Below are positions 9,037-18,435 of a DNA stretch of 64,000 bases, piece by piece. The stretch spans positions 124,001-188,000 of the forward strand of contig CAVQVG010000002.1 in assembly GCA_963717125.1 (NCBI GenBank), given 5' to 3'. The DNA comes from RYN-230 sp963717125. Its GTDB lineage: Bacteria > Actinomycetota > Actinomycetes > Streptosporangiales > Streptosporangiaceae. The notes beneath the pieces were generated by a model that saw nothing but the letters and a program-made list of their open reading frames with translations, was not told the DNA's origin and searched no databases. The first letter of the stretch is position 1, and each line of letters opens with the position of its first letter. The translations under genes were made by a program, and so were the position numbers.

Positions 9037-10164
9037 TTACGGATTCACTTCGCGGCCGGCCTGGGGACCGTTGGCCCACATGTTCTTGCGCCACACGTCA
9101 CCGTTGCCGCGCACCCAGTGCAGCACGTCGTCGAGCCCGAAGTAACCGCACTGATGGAAGTATTCGGTGCTGAAGAAGTTGCCCGAGATGACGACGTTCT
9201 TCGAGCCGACCGCTCCCGGGTAGAGGCAGTAGGACCCGCCCGCGATCCAGTTGTCCTCGACCGTCGCGTTGGTGACCGGCCCGGAGTCGTTGGCCAGCAT
9301 GAGCCCGCTCGACCCGCCGGCCCGCGGCGGCATCCAGTTGAGGAACGTGTTGTGCACGATGTCGATGCCGGAGCCGCCCGAGTCGATGAACCCGTTGGTG
9401 TGCTGATGCGCGTTCGACCCGATCGGGATGTACGACTGGAGGTTGTGCACGTAGTTGTCGTGGAAGTAGCCCTTGCCCGCGGTGATGCCTTCGCCGAAGC
9501 CGTAGATGTTGTTGTAAGCCGCTTCCATGGCCGTGCCGTTGTTGGAGATCCCGTAGTCTTCGCCGCCACGATCAAGGCCCTTGCCGACCACCCCGATGAT
9601 CGTGCAGTGCACGATCTTCAGGCCGTGGTGGCCGCCCCGCTGGTTGATCCCCCACCAGTTGCGGCTCGTGATCGTGGAGTTCTCGATCGTGACGTTGTTG
9701 GCCCAGACGTCCAGGCTCCCGGTCAGGTTGATCCCGTTGATCACCGCGCCGTTCTGCTTGACTTCCGTGACGTAGGCATTCCCCTGCCCGGTCGGCGCCG
9801 GCGAGGTGACGTTCCGCAGGCTCGTCGTTCCCGCCGATGCCCAGCCGGTGTCCTTGGCCGTGGGGAACCCGCACGAGGCGTACGTGGCCTGCGCGGCTGG
9901 GCAGTCGGCCGGGGTGGCGGAGCCGCCCGCCGGGGTCGGGGTAGCGCTGGCCGCCGCCGACTTCCCGCCCGCCGATCCCGACGTCGCCGCTGCGGACGTA
10001 CGTGCCTTGGCCGTGTTGCTCACGTCGTGTGCCGCCTGCGGGCTGGATGATCCCGAGCATCCCGCGGCCGCGAGTGCGGCCAGCGCCACCACCCCGGTGA
10101 GCAGCGTCCCGGGCCGCGCACCGCGCCGGGCCGTCAGCCGCCCGGCTGTCTTCGGCTCAGCCAT
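9037..10164 (-). CDS. Secreted lipoprotein with right-handed beta-helix-like domain
   Basis: The N-terminus is a lipoprotein signal: arginines, a hydrophobic stretch and the lipobox LAAAGC with Cys36. An alanine/serine/threonine-rich linker runs to about residue 90. The rest (about 105-375) is a series of short beta-strand repeats with many Asn and Gly (NNVTIENSTI, HNTFLNW, VEDNWIAGG, NVVISGNFF), the pattern of right-handed parallel beta-helix proteins such as pectate-lyase-fold glycan lyases and epimerases. I see no certain catalytic residues. Placed inside the glycan locus, it probably binds, trims or modifies the polymer at the cell surface. It is next to the Wzy-like gene on the same strand. 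Confidence 0.8.
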   Translation of the reverse strand: MAEPKTAGRLTARRGARPGTLLTGVVALAALAAAGCSGSSSPQAAHDVSNTAKARTSAAATSGSAGGKSAAASATPTPAGGSATPADCPAAQATYASCGFPTAKDTGWASAGTTSLRNVTSPAPTGQGNAYVTEVKQNGAVINGINLTGSLDVWANNVTIENSTITSRNWWGINQRGGHHGLKIVHCTIIGVVGKGLDRGGEDYGISNNGTAMEAAYNNIYGFGEGITAGKGYFHDNYVHNLQSYIPIGSNAHQHTNGFIDSGGSGIDIVHNTFLNWMPPRAGGSSGLMLANDSGPVTNATVEDNWIAGGSYCLYPGAVGSKNVVISGNFFSTEYFHQCGYFGLDDVLHWVRGNGDVWRKNMWANGPQAGREVNP

Positions 10165-10207
10165 CTGATCTTCCCCCCTGCTCCGTTTCCAGGTCAGCTT
10201 GCGTTGG

Positions 10208-11692
10208 TCAAAGGTTCTGGCCCCGGCCGGGAGCCGGCATCCAGATCGTGCCGAGCCGGGCGACCGCCTCGCCCCGGCTCTGCGCCCGCATCAAGCCCAG
10301 GTAGGCCCCGGCGCAGCCGAGGAACAGGAACAGCAGTCCGCTGAACATGGGGAACGTGAGCGCATCGAACGTCGCGCCGCTCACCAGGGCCACCATGAAC
10401 GCGGCGATCAGGCCCTGGCCGAGTTCGCGCTGCCGCTGGTCCTGAGTCAGGCGGCGGCCGGCGGCGGCGCAGTGCATCCCGGCGAAGTACAAGATCAGCA
10501 GGGCAATGACCCCGACGATCCCGAATTCGACCAGGCCGAGCAGATAGGTGTTGTCGGTGTACCGGTACAGCGCGGGCATGAAGGTGCTGAAGCCCCGGCC
10601 GAACAGCGGCCGTTCCGCGATGTACTGGAACGCGGCGGCGTAGTCAGCGGTGCGGGTGGAGACGCTGATATCGGAGTTCGCACTGCCGCCCAGGCCGCCG
10701 AAATACTCCATGAACGTGCCGATCAGGCCGGGGGCGACGACCTTCAGCGAAGCGATCCCCAGCACCAGCACGGCATAGGCTGGCCTGCGCCGCTGGACCG
10801 GCCAGGTCGGGATGACCCAGAGCAGGGCGATGGCCAGGCCGACGATGCCGGACCGGGATACCGACATCGGGATGGCCAGGAATATCAGCAGGACCGGCAG
10901 CCACTTGCGCACCCGGCCGGTCCGCGCCGGGTCGAAAGCCTGCTGCAGCGCCAACGGGAGCAGCATGGCCATCACCACGCCGAACTCGATCGGCTGCGTC
11001 GCCGTGCTCGATGGCCGGTTGAGGCCGTCGCGGGTCAGCAGCGTGGTGAGATCCACCGCGGGGCTCAGACCCGGGATGTGGACGTAGTTGGTCAGGTTGA
11101 GACCGGTGTAGAACTCCGCGACCCCGATGCCCCCGACCACGGCGCCGAGAATGACCGCCCGGCGCAGCAGCGTATCGAGCCGTTCGTAGCTGGTGATGGT
11201 CTGGCTGGCCACCACGACCAGAGCGGCAAACGCCACGATCAGGATCAGGCCGCGGTCCGCGCTGAGGATCTCCGGCTCGGTGATGCTCCGGGTCATCGCC
11301 GCGACGAAGCTGGCCAGCACGGCCAGCGCGAAGATGAACATCGAGATTCGCACCGGGCGGCCCGCGCCCGTGGGCACGATCCGGCCGACGATCCAGGACA
11401 CGAGATACCAGAGCAGGATGCACAGCGCCATGATGTTCGCGGGCGTGCCCACCCCGCCCAGCGGGGCGAAGACCAGGTTGGACGGGATCAGCATGAGCAG
11501 GACCAGGAAGGTGGTCAGCAGGGTGACCGAGCCGAACCTGGGCTTACCGTGCAGCGGCTGCCGCTTGGCCTTGGTCTTCGTCTTCGCTGGCCAGCCCGTT
11601 GGCGGTGGGCCAGCGGTGGGAGCTTCCCCCGGGACCCGGACGGCGGCCGGGGGTGCCGCCGTCCGGGTGCCTGCTCCCGGGCCGGTGCTCAT
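10208..11692 (-). CDS. Wzy-type polysaccharide polymerase / O-antigen ligase family membrane protein
   Basis: Polytopic inner-membrane protein of 494 residues with about 11-12 hydrophobic segments. It has the long periplasmic-type loop and the GRGFSTFMPALYRYTDNTYL element (about residues 360-390) typical of the O-antigen ligase/Wzy superfamily, where such a loop acts on lipid-linked glycans. The first 60 residues are basic and proline-rich (KTKTKAKRQPLHGK) and probably cytoplasmic. The start is the ATG at 11692, which overlaps the stop of the preceding Wzz-like gene. Polymerase is favoured over ligase because a Wzx-like flippase and Wzz-like regulators are in the same locus. Confidence 0.85.
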   Translation of the reverse strand: MSTGPGAGTRTAAPPAAVRVPGEAPTAGPPPTGWPAKTKTKAKRQPLHGKPRFGSVTLLTTFLVLLMLIPSNLVFAPLGGVGTPANIMALCILLWYLVSWIVGRIVPTGAGRPVRISMFIFALAVLASFVAAMTRSITEPEILSADRGLILIVAFAALVVVASQTITSYERLDTLLRRAVILGAVVGGIGVAEFYTGLNLTNYVHIPGLSPAVDLTTLLTRDGLNRPSSTATQPIEFGVVMAMLLPLALQQAFDPARTGRVRKWLPVLLIFLAIPMSVSRSGIVGLAIALLWVIPTWPVQRRRPAYAVLVLGIASLKVVAPGLIGTFMEYFGGLGGSANSDISVSTRTADYAAAFQYIAERPLFGRGFSTFMPALYRYTDNTYLLGLVEFGIVGVIALLILYFAGMHCAAAGRRLTQDQRQRELGQGLIAAFMVALVSGATFDALTFPMFSGLLFLFLGCAGAYLGLMRAQSRGEAVARLGTIWMPAPGRGQNL

Positions 11693-12435
11693 CGCACTCG
11701 CGATGGTGACGCCGCGTCACCGACCCGCGCCCAGGGCGGGCCGGCCTCGGTCAGCTCACTGCCCTCATCCAGCCCGGGCTCGGCGCGGTCCGCGCTCGTG
11801 TCCGGCTCGGCGTGCCGCCTGCCGGCCCGCCGCCGGCGCACGTTGTCCACGATGGCGATAGCCAGCAACGTGCCCACGAGGAAGATCACGAACGTCCCGG
11901 CCACCACCTCGAGCTTGGTCTTGAGCACCTTCGACGGAGTGCTGGCCGGCACGATCACCTGCGTGGTGATGAATGCGTTCTTCGGGGTCGGGATGGCCGT
12001 CTCCTCCTGCAGCTGGGTCATCCGCTCCTCGGTGTACCGCATCACGATCGGCAGCTGCTGGCTGACCTGCGCCGGGACCTTTCCGGTCACCGTGATCTGG
12101 ATGAACGGCCCGGCGGCGAACTGCGGCACCTCGGCCGTGTAGGTGTAGGTCACGCCGAGCGCGTGCAGTTGCTTGACCGCCTGGTCCGAGGACACGTTGC
12201 CGGCCAGAATGCTCGCTACCGGGTCGAGGTTGCCTACCGCCGTGTAGGGATTACCGCCATTCCCGACCGCGTTGGCCATGCTCTTCGAGCCGATCAAGGT
12301 GATCTGGGCGCTTGATTGGTACTTGTTCGGCCACCCTTTGTACGCACCGAGCGTCGCAACGAGAGTTAGCAGTATGCCGACAGTAGCGACGATCCAGCGC
12401 CGCCGTAGCACGCGCAGCATTTCCCCGAAATCCAT
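11689..12435 (-). CDS. Wzz/YveK-like polysaccharide chain-length determinant
   Basis: Membrane-anchored co-polymerase that sets polymer length. The 248-residue protein begins MDFGEMLRVLRRRWIVATVG, a basic Wzz N-terminus followed by the first transmembrane helix (about 14-32). A mostly extracytoplasmic domain follows, with NKYQSSAQITLIGS and the helical LGVTYTYTAEVPQFAAGPF part. A second transmembrane helix lies at about 175-205 (LEVVAGTFVIFLVGTLLAIAI), and a charged C-terminal tail ends the protein. No tyrosine-kinase domain is attached. It is translationally coupled to the polymerase gene and divergent from a smaller, similar protein at 12657. Confidence 0.85.
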   Translation of the reverse strand: MDFGEMLRVLRRRWIVATVGILLTLVATLGAYKGWPNKYQSSAQITLIGSKSMANAVGNGGNPYTAVGNLDPVASILAGNVSSDQAVKQLHALGVTYTYTAEVPQFAAGPFIQITVTGKVPAQVSQQLPIVMRYTEERMTQLQEETAIPTPKNAFITTQVIVPASTPSKVLKTKLEVVAGTFVIFLVGTLLAIAIVDNVRRRRAGRRHAEPDTSADRAEPGLDEGSELTEAGPPWARVGDAASPSRVR

Positions 12436-12555
12436 GTTCCACCCTTCGGCAAACTGGCATCAAAGCCAAGGCCATGACTCCTCCCGCCACCGCAGCGGGG
12501 GCGCGCGGCAGGTGCTCTCATCAAGCATAGTCCAGAGTGCAGAAATTAGGCCGGA

Positions 12556-12607
12556 CTTCGCCAGATCTGAGATAGATAGTTATATAGTTAGGGCAGATCT
12601 GGCGAAG
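12556..12607. repeat. Perfect 14-bp inverted repeat around an AT-rich core
   Basis: CTTCGCCAGATCTG (12556-12569) and its exact reverse complement CAGATCTGGCGAAG (12594-12607) flank 24 bases that are very AT-rich for this genome (tagttatatagtta). The element lies in the gap between the two divergent Wzz-like genes, about 50 bases before the 12657 start. The AT-rich core resembles a promoter -10 area, so a paired operator flanking the promoter is the simplest reading. A hairpin in the leader RNA is the alternative. Confidence 0.75.
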
Positions 12608-12656
12608 TGGTGGGGCTTGCGCTGCAGTCTGGCACCATCAGCTACGGGAGGATGTC

Positions 12657-13304
12657 ATGACTGCTCGGGAATGGGCCGCCACGCTATGCCGCCGGTGGTA
12701 CGTACTAATTGGCGTCATGCTGTGCACGGTGGGCGCCGTGTATGCGGTCCATGGCCGGTCAATCACGTACCGTGGCTGCGATCAGCTTTTCGTGGGTGCG
12801 CCAGCGCCACCCCAGAACCGGAACGTGTATACCGGGACTAACACGTCGGTGGCCATGGTGACCGGCATGGTGAGCGCGGAGCTGAACTCCGGGCAGGCCC
12901 GCGACCAGTTGGCCGCCGCGGGCTACCCCGCGTTCTACAACGTGCTGATGACCAACACCGGTGAGTCCAGGTTCCCGGCCTACACCAGTCCCACCCTGCA
13001 CATCTGCGTCAGTAACACCAGCCCGCAGACCGTGCTCAGGACCAACGCCGTGGCCAGCCAGAAGTTCATCACACTGCTGGCTGACATGCAGGCCGCCCGG
13101 CACGTCCCGGTCAAATCACGGATCACGGTGGTCCGGCTCGCCCAGGCGGTGCCCGAGCCGATCACGGGCCGGCCGCAGCAGGCGTACTTCGGTGTCGTGC
13201 TGATGGGACTGCTGGTGGCGGTGGCGCTGGCCCTGTGGAGCGACCCAGTGCTCACCCGCTGGCAGCAGCAGCGCAGGCTCCGGGCGGTGGCGGCGGCCCG
13301 CTAG
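12657..13304 (+). CDS. Small Wzz-like membrane protein
   Basis: 215 residues. The N-terminus MTAREWAATLCRRWYVLIGV and first membrane helix (about 16-32) parallel the Wzz-like protein encoded divergently next door. A short extracytoplasmic domain (YRGCDQLFVGAPA through residue 165) follows, then a second helix near 178-195 (QAYFGVVLMGLLVAVALAL) and a basic tail. It is shorter than typical Wzz proteins and lacks obvious coiled coils. A good ribosome site (GGGAGG) precedes the ATG. A role as second chain-length or polymer-assembly factor is inferred from architecture and location. Confidence 0.75.
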   Translation: MTAREWAATLCRRWYVLIGVMLCTVGAVYAVHGRSITYRGCDQLFVGAPAPPQNRNVYTGTNTSVAMVTGMVSAELNSGQARDQLAAAGYPAFYNVLMTNTGESRFPAYTSPTLHICVSNTSPQTVLRTNAVASQKFITLLADMQAARHVPVKSRITVVRLAQAVPEPITGRPQQAYFGVVLMGLLVAVALALWSDPVLTRWQQQRRLRAVAAAR

Positions 13305-13333
13305 CCGGACGTCACCGCCGGAGCCCGGCCAGG

Positions 13334-14200
13334 TCAGTGCTGCGGGTGCATCTCGGGCCAGTGCCAGTCCGACCAGTAAGCGTCGGGGTTGACCAGGTAA
13401 TTGACCGTCTCGGCCGGAATGTGCTGGATGCGCTGCCGGTGCACGTAGCTCAGCCGGAAAATCAGTTCCCAGTCCTCAGCCGGCGTTCCGCCCTTCGGCC
13501 GCTTGAGCCGGCTGAAATGGAGCCCAGGAAAGCGCCGTGCGACCACGGAGTTGACATCTATGAATGCCGCGGCGCGGAGCTTCCGCTTGTCGAACGGAGT
13601 GGATAGCACGTCCATCAGGCGGCCATCCGGGAACGCGCGCCGCACAGCGGTATAAACAAGATCCGGCGGGAGCCCGGCGGGGCCGTCCTCGAGGACCGCG
13701 AGTGCGGTTTCCAGATGGTTAGGCGCCCACTCATTGTCGTCGTCGAGGAACGCCACGTACGCGGAGCGGGTAAGCCGCGCTCCCATATTGCGGACCACGC
13801 CCGCGATGGCCACGTTTGCGGATAGCGAGACGCCGAATACCCGGGGGTCATCGGGAAGGTCAGGAAGGCCGCCCGCATCGTCCACCACCATGATCACCTG
13901 GTCGGGCACGGTCTGCGCGAGCGCCGACTGGATCGCCCGCTGGACGATTTCCGGCCGGCGGTAGGTGGTTATCACCGTGGCCACCCGGGCCTGCGGCAGT
14001 TCGCCGAGTTGCCGGGTCAGCCGGGCCACCTCGGTGTTCTCGAAGTGGTGCGTGGCCCGGCCCGCCCGGAACCGGACCACCTTGTTGCGTGCCTCGAACA
14101 CGACGAGGCTGTTGCCCCGCATCACCGGGGCCAGGGCGAGCTTGACCGCGGACCGCGCTGAGCTGCGGGCCTGACTGATCTGCATGCTGCTCCATTTCAT
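13334..14200 (-). CDS. Family 2 glycosyltransferase
   Basis: GT-A fold transferase. The catalytic domain begins near residue 75 with VATVITTYRRPEIVQRAIQS, then IMVVDDAG, and the metal-binding DXD-type motif FLDDDNEW near residue 150. EDWELIFRLSY near residue 248 is the likely catalytic-base region. About 70 N-terminal residues precede it with no recognised domain. I use the ATG at 14200; an in-frame ATG at 14185 has a better ribosome site (GGAG), and a TTG at 14215 is also open. It lies immediately downstream of the flippase gene on the same strand. Donor and acceptor sugars cannot be told. Confidence 0.85.
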   Translation of the reverse strand: MKWSSMQISQARSSARSAVKLALAPVMRGNSLVVFEARNKVVRFRAGRATHHFENTEVARLTRQLGELPQARVATVITTYRRPEIVQRAIQSALAQTVPDQVIMVVDDAGGLPDLPDDPRVFGVSLSANVAIAGVVRNMGARLTRSAYVAFLDDDNEWAPNHLETALAVLEDGPAGLPPDLVYTAVRRAFPDGRLMDVLSTPFDKRKLRAAAFIDVNSVVARRFPGLHFSRLKRPKGGTPAEDWELIFRLSYVHRQRIQHIPAETVNYLVNPDAYWSDWHWPEMHPQH

Positions 14201-14225
14201 GTCGGCTGACTGCAATCCGGGGACC

Positions 14226-17200
14226 TCATGCCGCCGCGGGTTCCTTGCTGACCTCCGCCGGGGCTTCGGTGCCGGGCTGGATGAGCCGGCGCATCGGGTA
14301 AATCAGCGGCAGGTAGACCAGGCAGGCGGCACCGCCGGCGGCGCCGAGCCCGATGATCCCCGGCCCGGCCAGGTGGATGATGCCCAGTGAGACGACCGCC
14401 ATCAGGATGCCGCCGATGATCGGGCGCAGGCAGCGGGCCAGCAGCGCGCGGACGGTGATCCCGATCCGGCGCAGCGCCCAGAGGAAAGGCCGGCCCGACG
14501 ACCAGCACCGCGACCAGCACATGCCCCGCGCTCACCCCGTTGATGCCGTGCGTCGCCGCGCCGACCAGCAGCACCGGGACGAGCACTACCAGCCACAGGC
14601 CCTGCACGACCAGCAAGGTCGGCCGGCAGCAGGCCGCGGCCAGGCCGTCGTACGCGAGCTCATAGAACACCCGCAGCAGGCCGAGTACGCCGAGCAGGCT
14701 CAGTGATGTCGCGGCGGGCGTCCACCGCGCGCCGTAGATGGTCCGGATCAGCGGCTCGGCCAGGGTGATGAGCAGCACGCACGCGGGGATGGCCAGCGCC
14801 ACCAGCACGGCCGCCGCCCGGGTAAAACCGTCGGCGAGTTGCTCGCGCGAGCCGGCCAGCCGGGAGAAACCGGCGAAGGAAACCCGGCGGGCCGCCGCGG
14901 AGATGCTCTGCACCGGCCAGCTCGATATGTTGAACGCCAGCTGGTAGAAGCCGAGTGCGGCCGGCCCGAGGGTTGCGCTGACGATTGCCGAATCGACGTT
15001 GAGCGTGCCGAGCACGAGCAGGCTGGCGCCGGCCAGGGGCAGCCCGAAGTGCAGCAGTTCCCGGGCCCGGCTCCGGTCCCAGCCCGGCAGCACGAAGAAG
15101 GGCGCGGCGATGACCGCGCCGATCAGGGTCGCGACGTTGCCGAGCAGGTTTCCCCACGCGAAGCTGATCGCGCCGAACCCGGCGAACGCGAAGCCGAGCG
15201 TGATCGCCGTGGTCACCAGGAAGCCGATGCCTTCCACCACCATCCGGCGGCCCTGCATGAACTCCCGGTTGATCAGGCTGAACGGCACGCAGACGAACCC
15301 GTCGATGATCACGCAGAAGGACAGCAGCCGGATCAGGTTGGCGGCTCCCGGGGAGCCGAGCATGTTGGCCACCTCGGGCGCGCCGAAGAAGAGCAGCGCG
15401 CACAGCACCGAGCTCGACATCAGCGACAGGGTGAGCGCGGTGCGGGCGATGCCGCGGATGTCACCCTCCAGCCGGACCACGGCCAGGCTGACCCCCATCT
15501 CGTTCGCGCTCAGCAACACCGAGAGCACGAGCTGGGACACCGCGTACAGACCCCACTCCTTCGGGCCGAACACGGTCCGTGCCAGGATCACGCCGACCGC
15601 GAAGTTGGCCGCCCGGAGCACCAGCGTGTTCACCATGCTCCAGCGGGCCCCGGCGCGGACCTTGCGGCCCAGGCCAGCCGGCGCGGAATCGCTGGGCACC
15701 AGAGCGGCGGCTGGCGCAGCCAGCTGGTCGTGCTGCTGCGGCACCCCCCAGATCGGGCGCCCGGGAGAGCCGATGACCGCTTCCAGCACCGGGCTGGCCG
15801 CGCGGCCGAAGGACCGCGCGGTGTTGGCGGCGGCCGTGCCGCGGACCGCGGCCAGCACCCGGCGCAGCCGGTACACCAGCAGGCCGACCACGGTCAGCCC
15901 GGCCGCCCCGGCCAGGCCGAGGTCGGCCCCGTCATCCGGTACCACCCGGCGTAGCCAGATGGCACCGAACGCGACGGTGAGCCCGGCCGCGAGCGGGATC
16001 GCGATGCGCATCACCTGGCCGCGCTTGTGGCTGAGCCACCGGGTCTCCACCAGGTACCAGGGCAGCAGCCGGGCCCCGGCGATGGCGACCTGGGCGATGG
16101 CCGCGCCGGTGATCCCGGCCCGGATGGTCAGGTAGATGACCGACGGGATCATCGCGCCGAGCCAGACCAGCTGGAACACCAGCGCGGACGTGGTGGACTT
16201 CAGCTCGGTCAGGTAGTCGCTGGTCAGCTCGCACAGGATGCGCAGCGCGACCAGGGGGGCCAGCCAGCGCGAGCACCTTGGCGGCCGGCGCCACGCCGGC
16301 CCGTACGCCTCGTGGATCAGCGGGGTGGCCACCGCGCTGAGCAGGAAGCTGGCCGGCAGGGTCAGGCTGGCGATCAGCGCGGTGGCGGACAGATACGCGG
16401 AGCCTTGCAGCTGCGGGCTGGTCCGCAGCCGGGCGAACGAGATCGGCGCGGCCCGTAGCACGGGCCTGGCCAGCAGCGTGACCGGCCAGCTGGCCACGCT
16501 GAAGGCCAGCGCGTAGCAGCCCAGCGCGGCGGCGTGCCGGAGGTGGCCGACGATCAGCTGGTCGGCGTTGGTCAGCGCGAACATGGCCAGGCCGGAGGCG
16601 GCCAGCGGCAGCGCGGACCCGGCCAGCAGCCGCCACTGGCCGCGGCCCAGGCCAAACCGCACCGAGGTAGGCGCGAACAGCACGACCATGATGGCCCGGA
16701 GCAGCCCGCCCGCCACCAGGCCGATGCCGAAGCTGAGCAGGCCGTAGCCGCTGATCGCCAGCCAGCCACCGACCGCTACCCCCAGCCAGTTGCCCGACTG
16801 GTCGGCGATGGACCGGCGGATCCCGCGCGGATGCTGGCGCAGCATCGCGGCCGGGGCGGCGACCAGCCCGCCGACCAGGATGTCCAGGGAGAGCACCCGG
16901 ATCAGCGGGGCCGCGGCCGGGATGCCGGTCAGCCCGGCCAGCCCGGCCGCGCCGGAGAAGCAGACCGCGGCCAGCGCGGCCCCGGAGAGCACGGACACCG
17001 TCATCACCGCGGGCGCCAGGGCCCGCGGGTTCCCGTCGTAGCGCTCCAGCGCCCGGCCCGCGCCGAACTCACCCAGGCTGCGGAACGCCAGCACCACCGC
17101 GATCGCCGCCGCCACCGCGCCGAACTGGCCCGGGGTGAACACCCGGCCGGCGATGATGCCGAGGACCAGCGTCCCGCGCCGCGCGGACACCACGCTGCCG

Positions 17201-17307
17201 AGCACCCAGAACACGCCACGCAGGGCGGTGCCGCCGACCGTCCTGCGCTCAGGCTGGCGGTGGTGGGCGCCCCGCTGCGGGGCGCCGCTCGCGGGCACCT
17301 CAGTCAC
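14226..17307 (-). CDS. Double-length Wzx-like polysaccharide flippase, with frameshifts in this sequence
   Basis: Two complete MATE/Wzx-type flippase modules in one reading frame. The first covers about residues 27-480, the second about 545-1030, and each starts with its own basic amphipathic N-terminus and first helix (FWVLGSVVSARRGTLVL; RAGARWSMVNTLVLRAANFA) and has roughly 12 hydrophobic segments. A 60-residue Ala/Pro linker joins them. As printed, the frame runs on to 14197 with a nonsense Arg/Pro tail. From about 14487 the adjacent frame gives the expected membrane sequence (FLWALRRIGITVRALLARC) ending at 14226. A compensating pair of indels near 16250-16285 also garbles a short stretch after YGPAW. 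The start is GTG at 17307, or GTG at 17298, which is better spaced from GGGAGG. Expected role: export of the lipid-linked repeat unit. Confidence 0.82.
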
Positions 17308-17325
17308 CTCCCGGCCGGCTGCGGG

Positions 17326-18333
17326 CTATCCGGTCCAACCACGACGCCATTCATCGCGGGCGGCCCACAGCGCGCGCCAGTCCTCGCCGCGCGCGGTCGG
17401 CCGGCCTTGCCGGCTGGCCGGTGCGGTGCCGATGACCCGGCTGGCCGTGGCCCGGAGCAGGACGCCGGCCAGCAGCAAGCCGACACCTGGCCGGCGAAAC
17501 CCGGGCCGGAAGTGCCGCCGGATCACCGTGCACTTACCGGTGAACAGCAGCACGAGCTTGGCCGCGCTGGTCGAGGACCGGCCGCCCACGTGCTGGCAGA
17601 CCGCCCGCGCGGTGACCATCGGGCGGCAGCCGGCCGTCGCGGCCCGCAGGCACAGGTCAGCGTCCTCGCCGTACAGGAAGAACACCGGGTCGAAGCCGCC
17701 CAGGTCGTCCCAGAGCGGCCTGGGCATCAGCATGAACGCACCGCTGACCACCGGCACGCCGCGCGACTGTGCGGGGTGGGCTGACCACGGCTGCGGTGCC
17801 TCCGGGTCGAAGCGCCGGCTGCCGGGAAACAGGCTGTTCAGCCCCAGCGCGAAGCACAGGGCCGACCACACGGTGGGCTTGCCCCAGCACGAGCGGGGAT
17901 CGCTGGTACCGTCCGGGTGGACGAAGCGGCCGCCGACGATGCCGGCCTCCGGGTGCTCCCGGGCGCAGTCCAGCAGGGCCTCGATGGCATCCGGTGCGAT
18001 GACCGTGTCCGGGTTGAGGAACAGCAGCCAGCCGCCGGAGGCCGCGGCTGCGCCGGTGGCGCACCCGGCCGCGAACCCGCCGTTGACCGGGCGCTCGATG
18101 ACCGTAACGCCGGGCACCGCGCGCGCCGCGGCCACGGTGCCGTCACCGGACGCGTTGTCTACCACGATGACTTCCGTCGGGATGCCCGGTGCGGCCTGGC
18201 CGACGGCAGCCAGGCAGTTCGCGATGTCCGCCTCGTTGCGGTAGGTCACGATCACCACGGAGAGCCCCGCGGGGCGGCCGGCGGCCGCGTCCGGCTGCGC
18301 GGTGGCCTGCTTGGTGAGCGGTCCGCTCGGCAT
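17326..18333 (-). CDS. Family 2 glycosyltransferase, rhamnosyltransferase-like
   Basis: 335 residues with the GT2 core: LSVVIVTYRNEADIANCLAA (from about residue 24), IVVDNASGDGT, the LFLNPDTVI metal-binding motif near residue 103, and the acceptor-side FFLYGEDADLCLRA near residue 218. The order and wording resemble WbbL/RfbF-type dTDP-rhamnosyltransferases, which fits the rml genes in the locus, but the sugar is inference. The C-terminus is basic and may sit on the membrane. Eighteen bases separate it from the flippase gene downstream. Confidence 0.87.
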   Translation of the reverse strand: MPSGPLTKQATAQPDAAAGRPAGLSVVIVTYRNEADIANCLAAVGQAAPGIPTEVIVVDNASGDGTVAAARAVPGVTVIERPVNGGFAAGCATGAAAASGGWLLFLNPDTVIAPDAIEALLDCAREHPEAGIVGGRFVHPDGTSDPRSCWGKPTVWSALCFALGLNSLFPGSRRFDPEAPQPWSAHPAQSRGVPVVSGAFMLMPRPLWDDLGGFDPVFFLYGEDADLCLRAATAGCRPMVTARAVCQHVGGRSSTSAAKLVLLFTGKCTVIRRHFRPGFRRPGVGLLLAGVLLRATASRVIGTAPASRQGRPTARGEDWRALWAARDEWRRGWTG

Positions 18334-18435
18334 TCGCGTGTGACATCCCTTCGTTTCTCGGCATCCCGGCCGCCTGCCCGGGCTGGCCGGCCGTGACGCC
18401 GGGTCGCATCCGCGGCCGCCCGGTGCGCTCCGCGG

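Noticed and set aside
14197..14225. Flippase end at 14197 as the printed frame gives.
   Set aside because: The last 100 residues of that frame are Arg/Pro-rich and unlike membrane protein, while the adjacent frame gives helices and an earlier stop at 14226.
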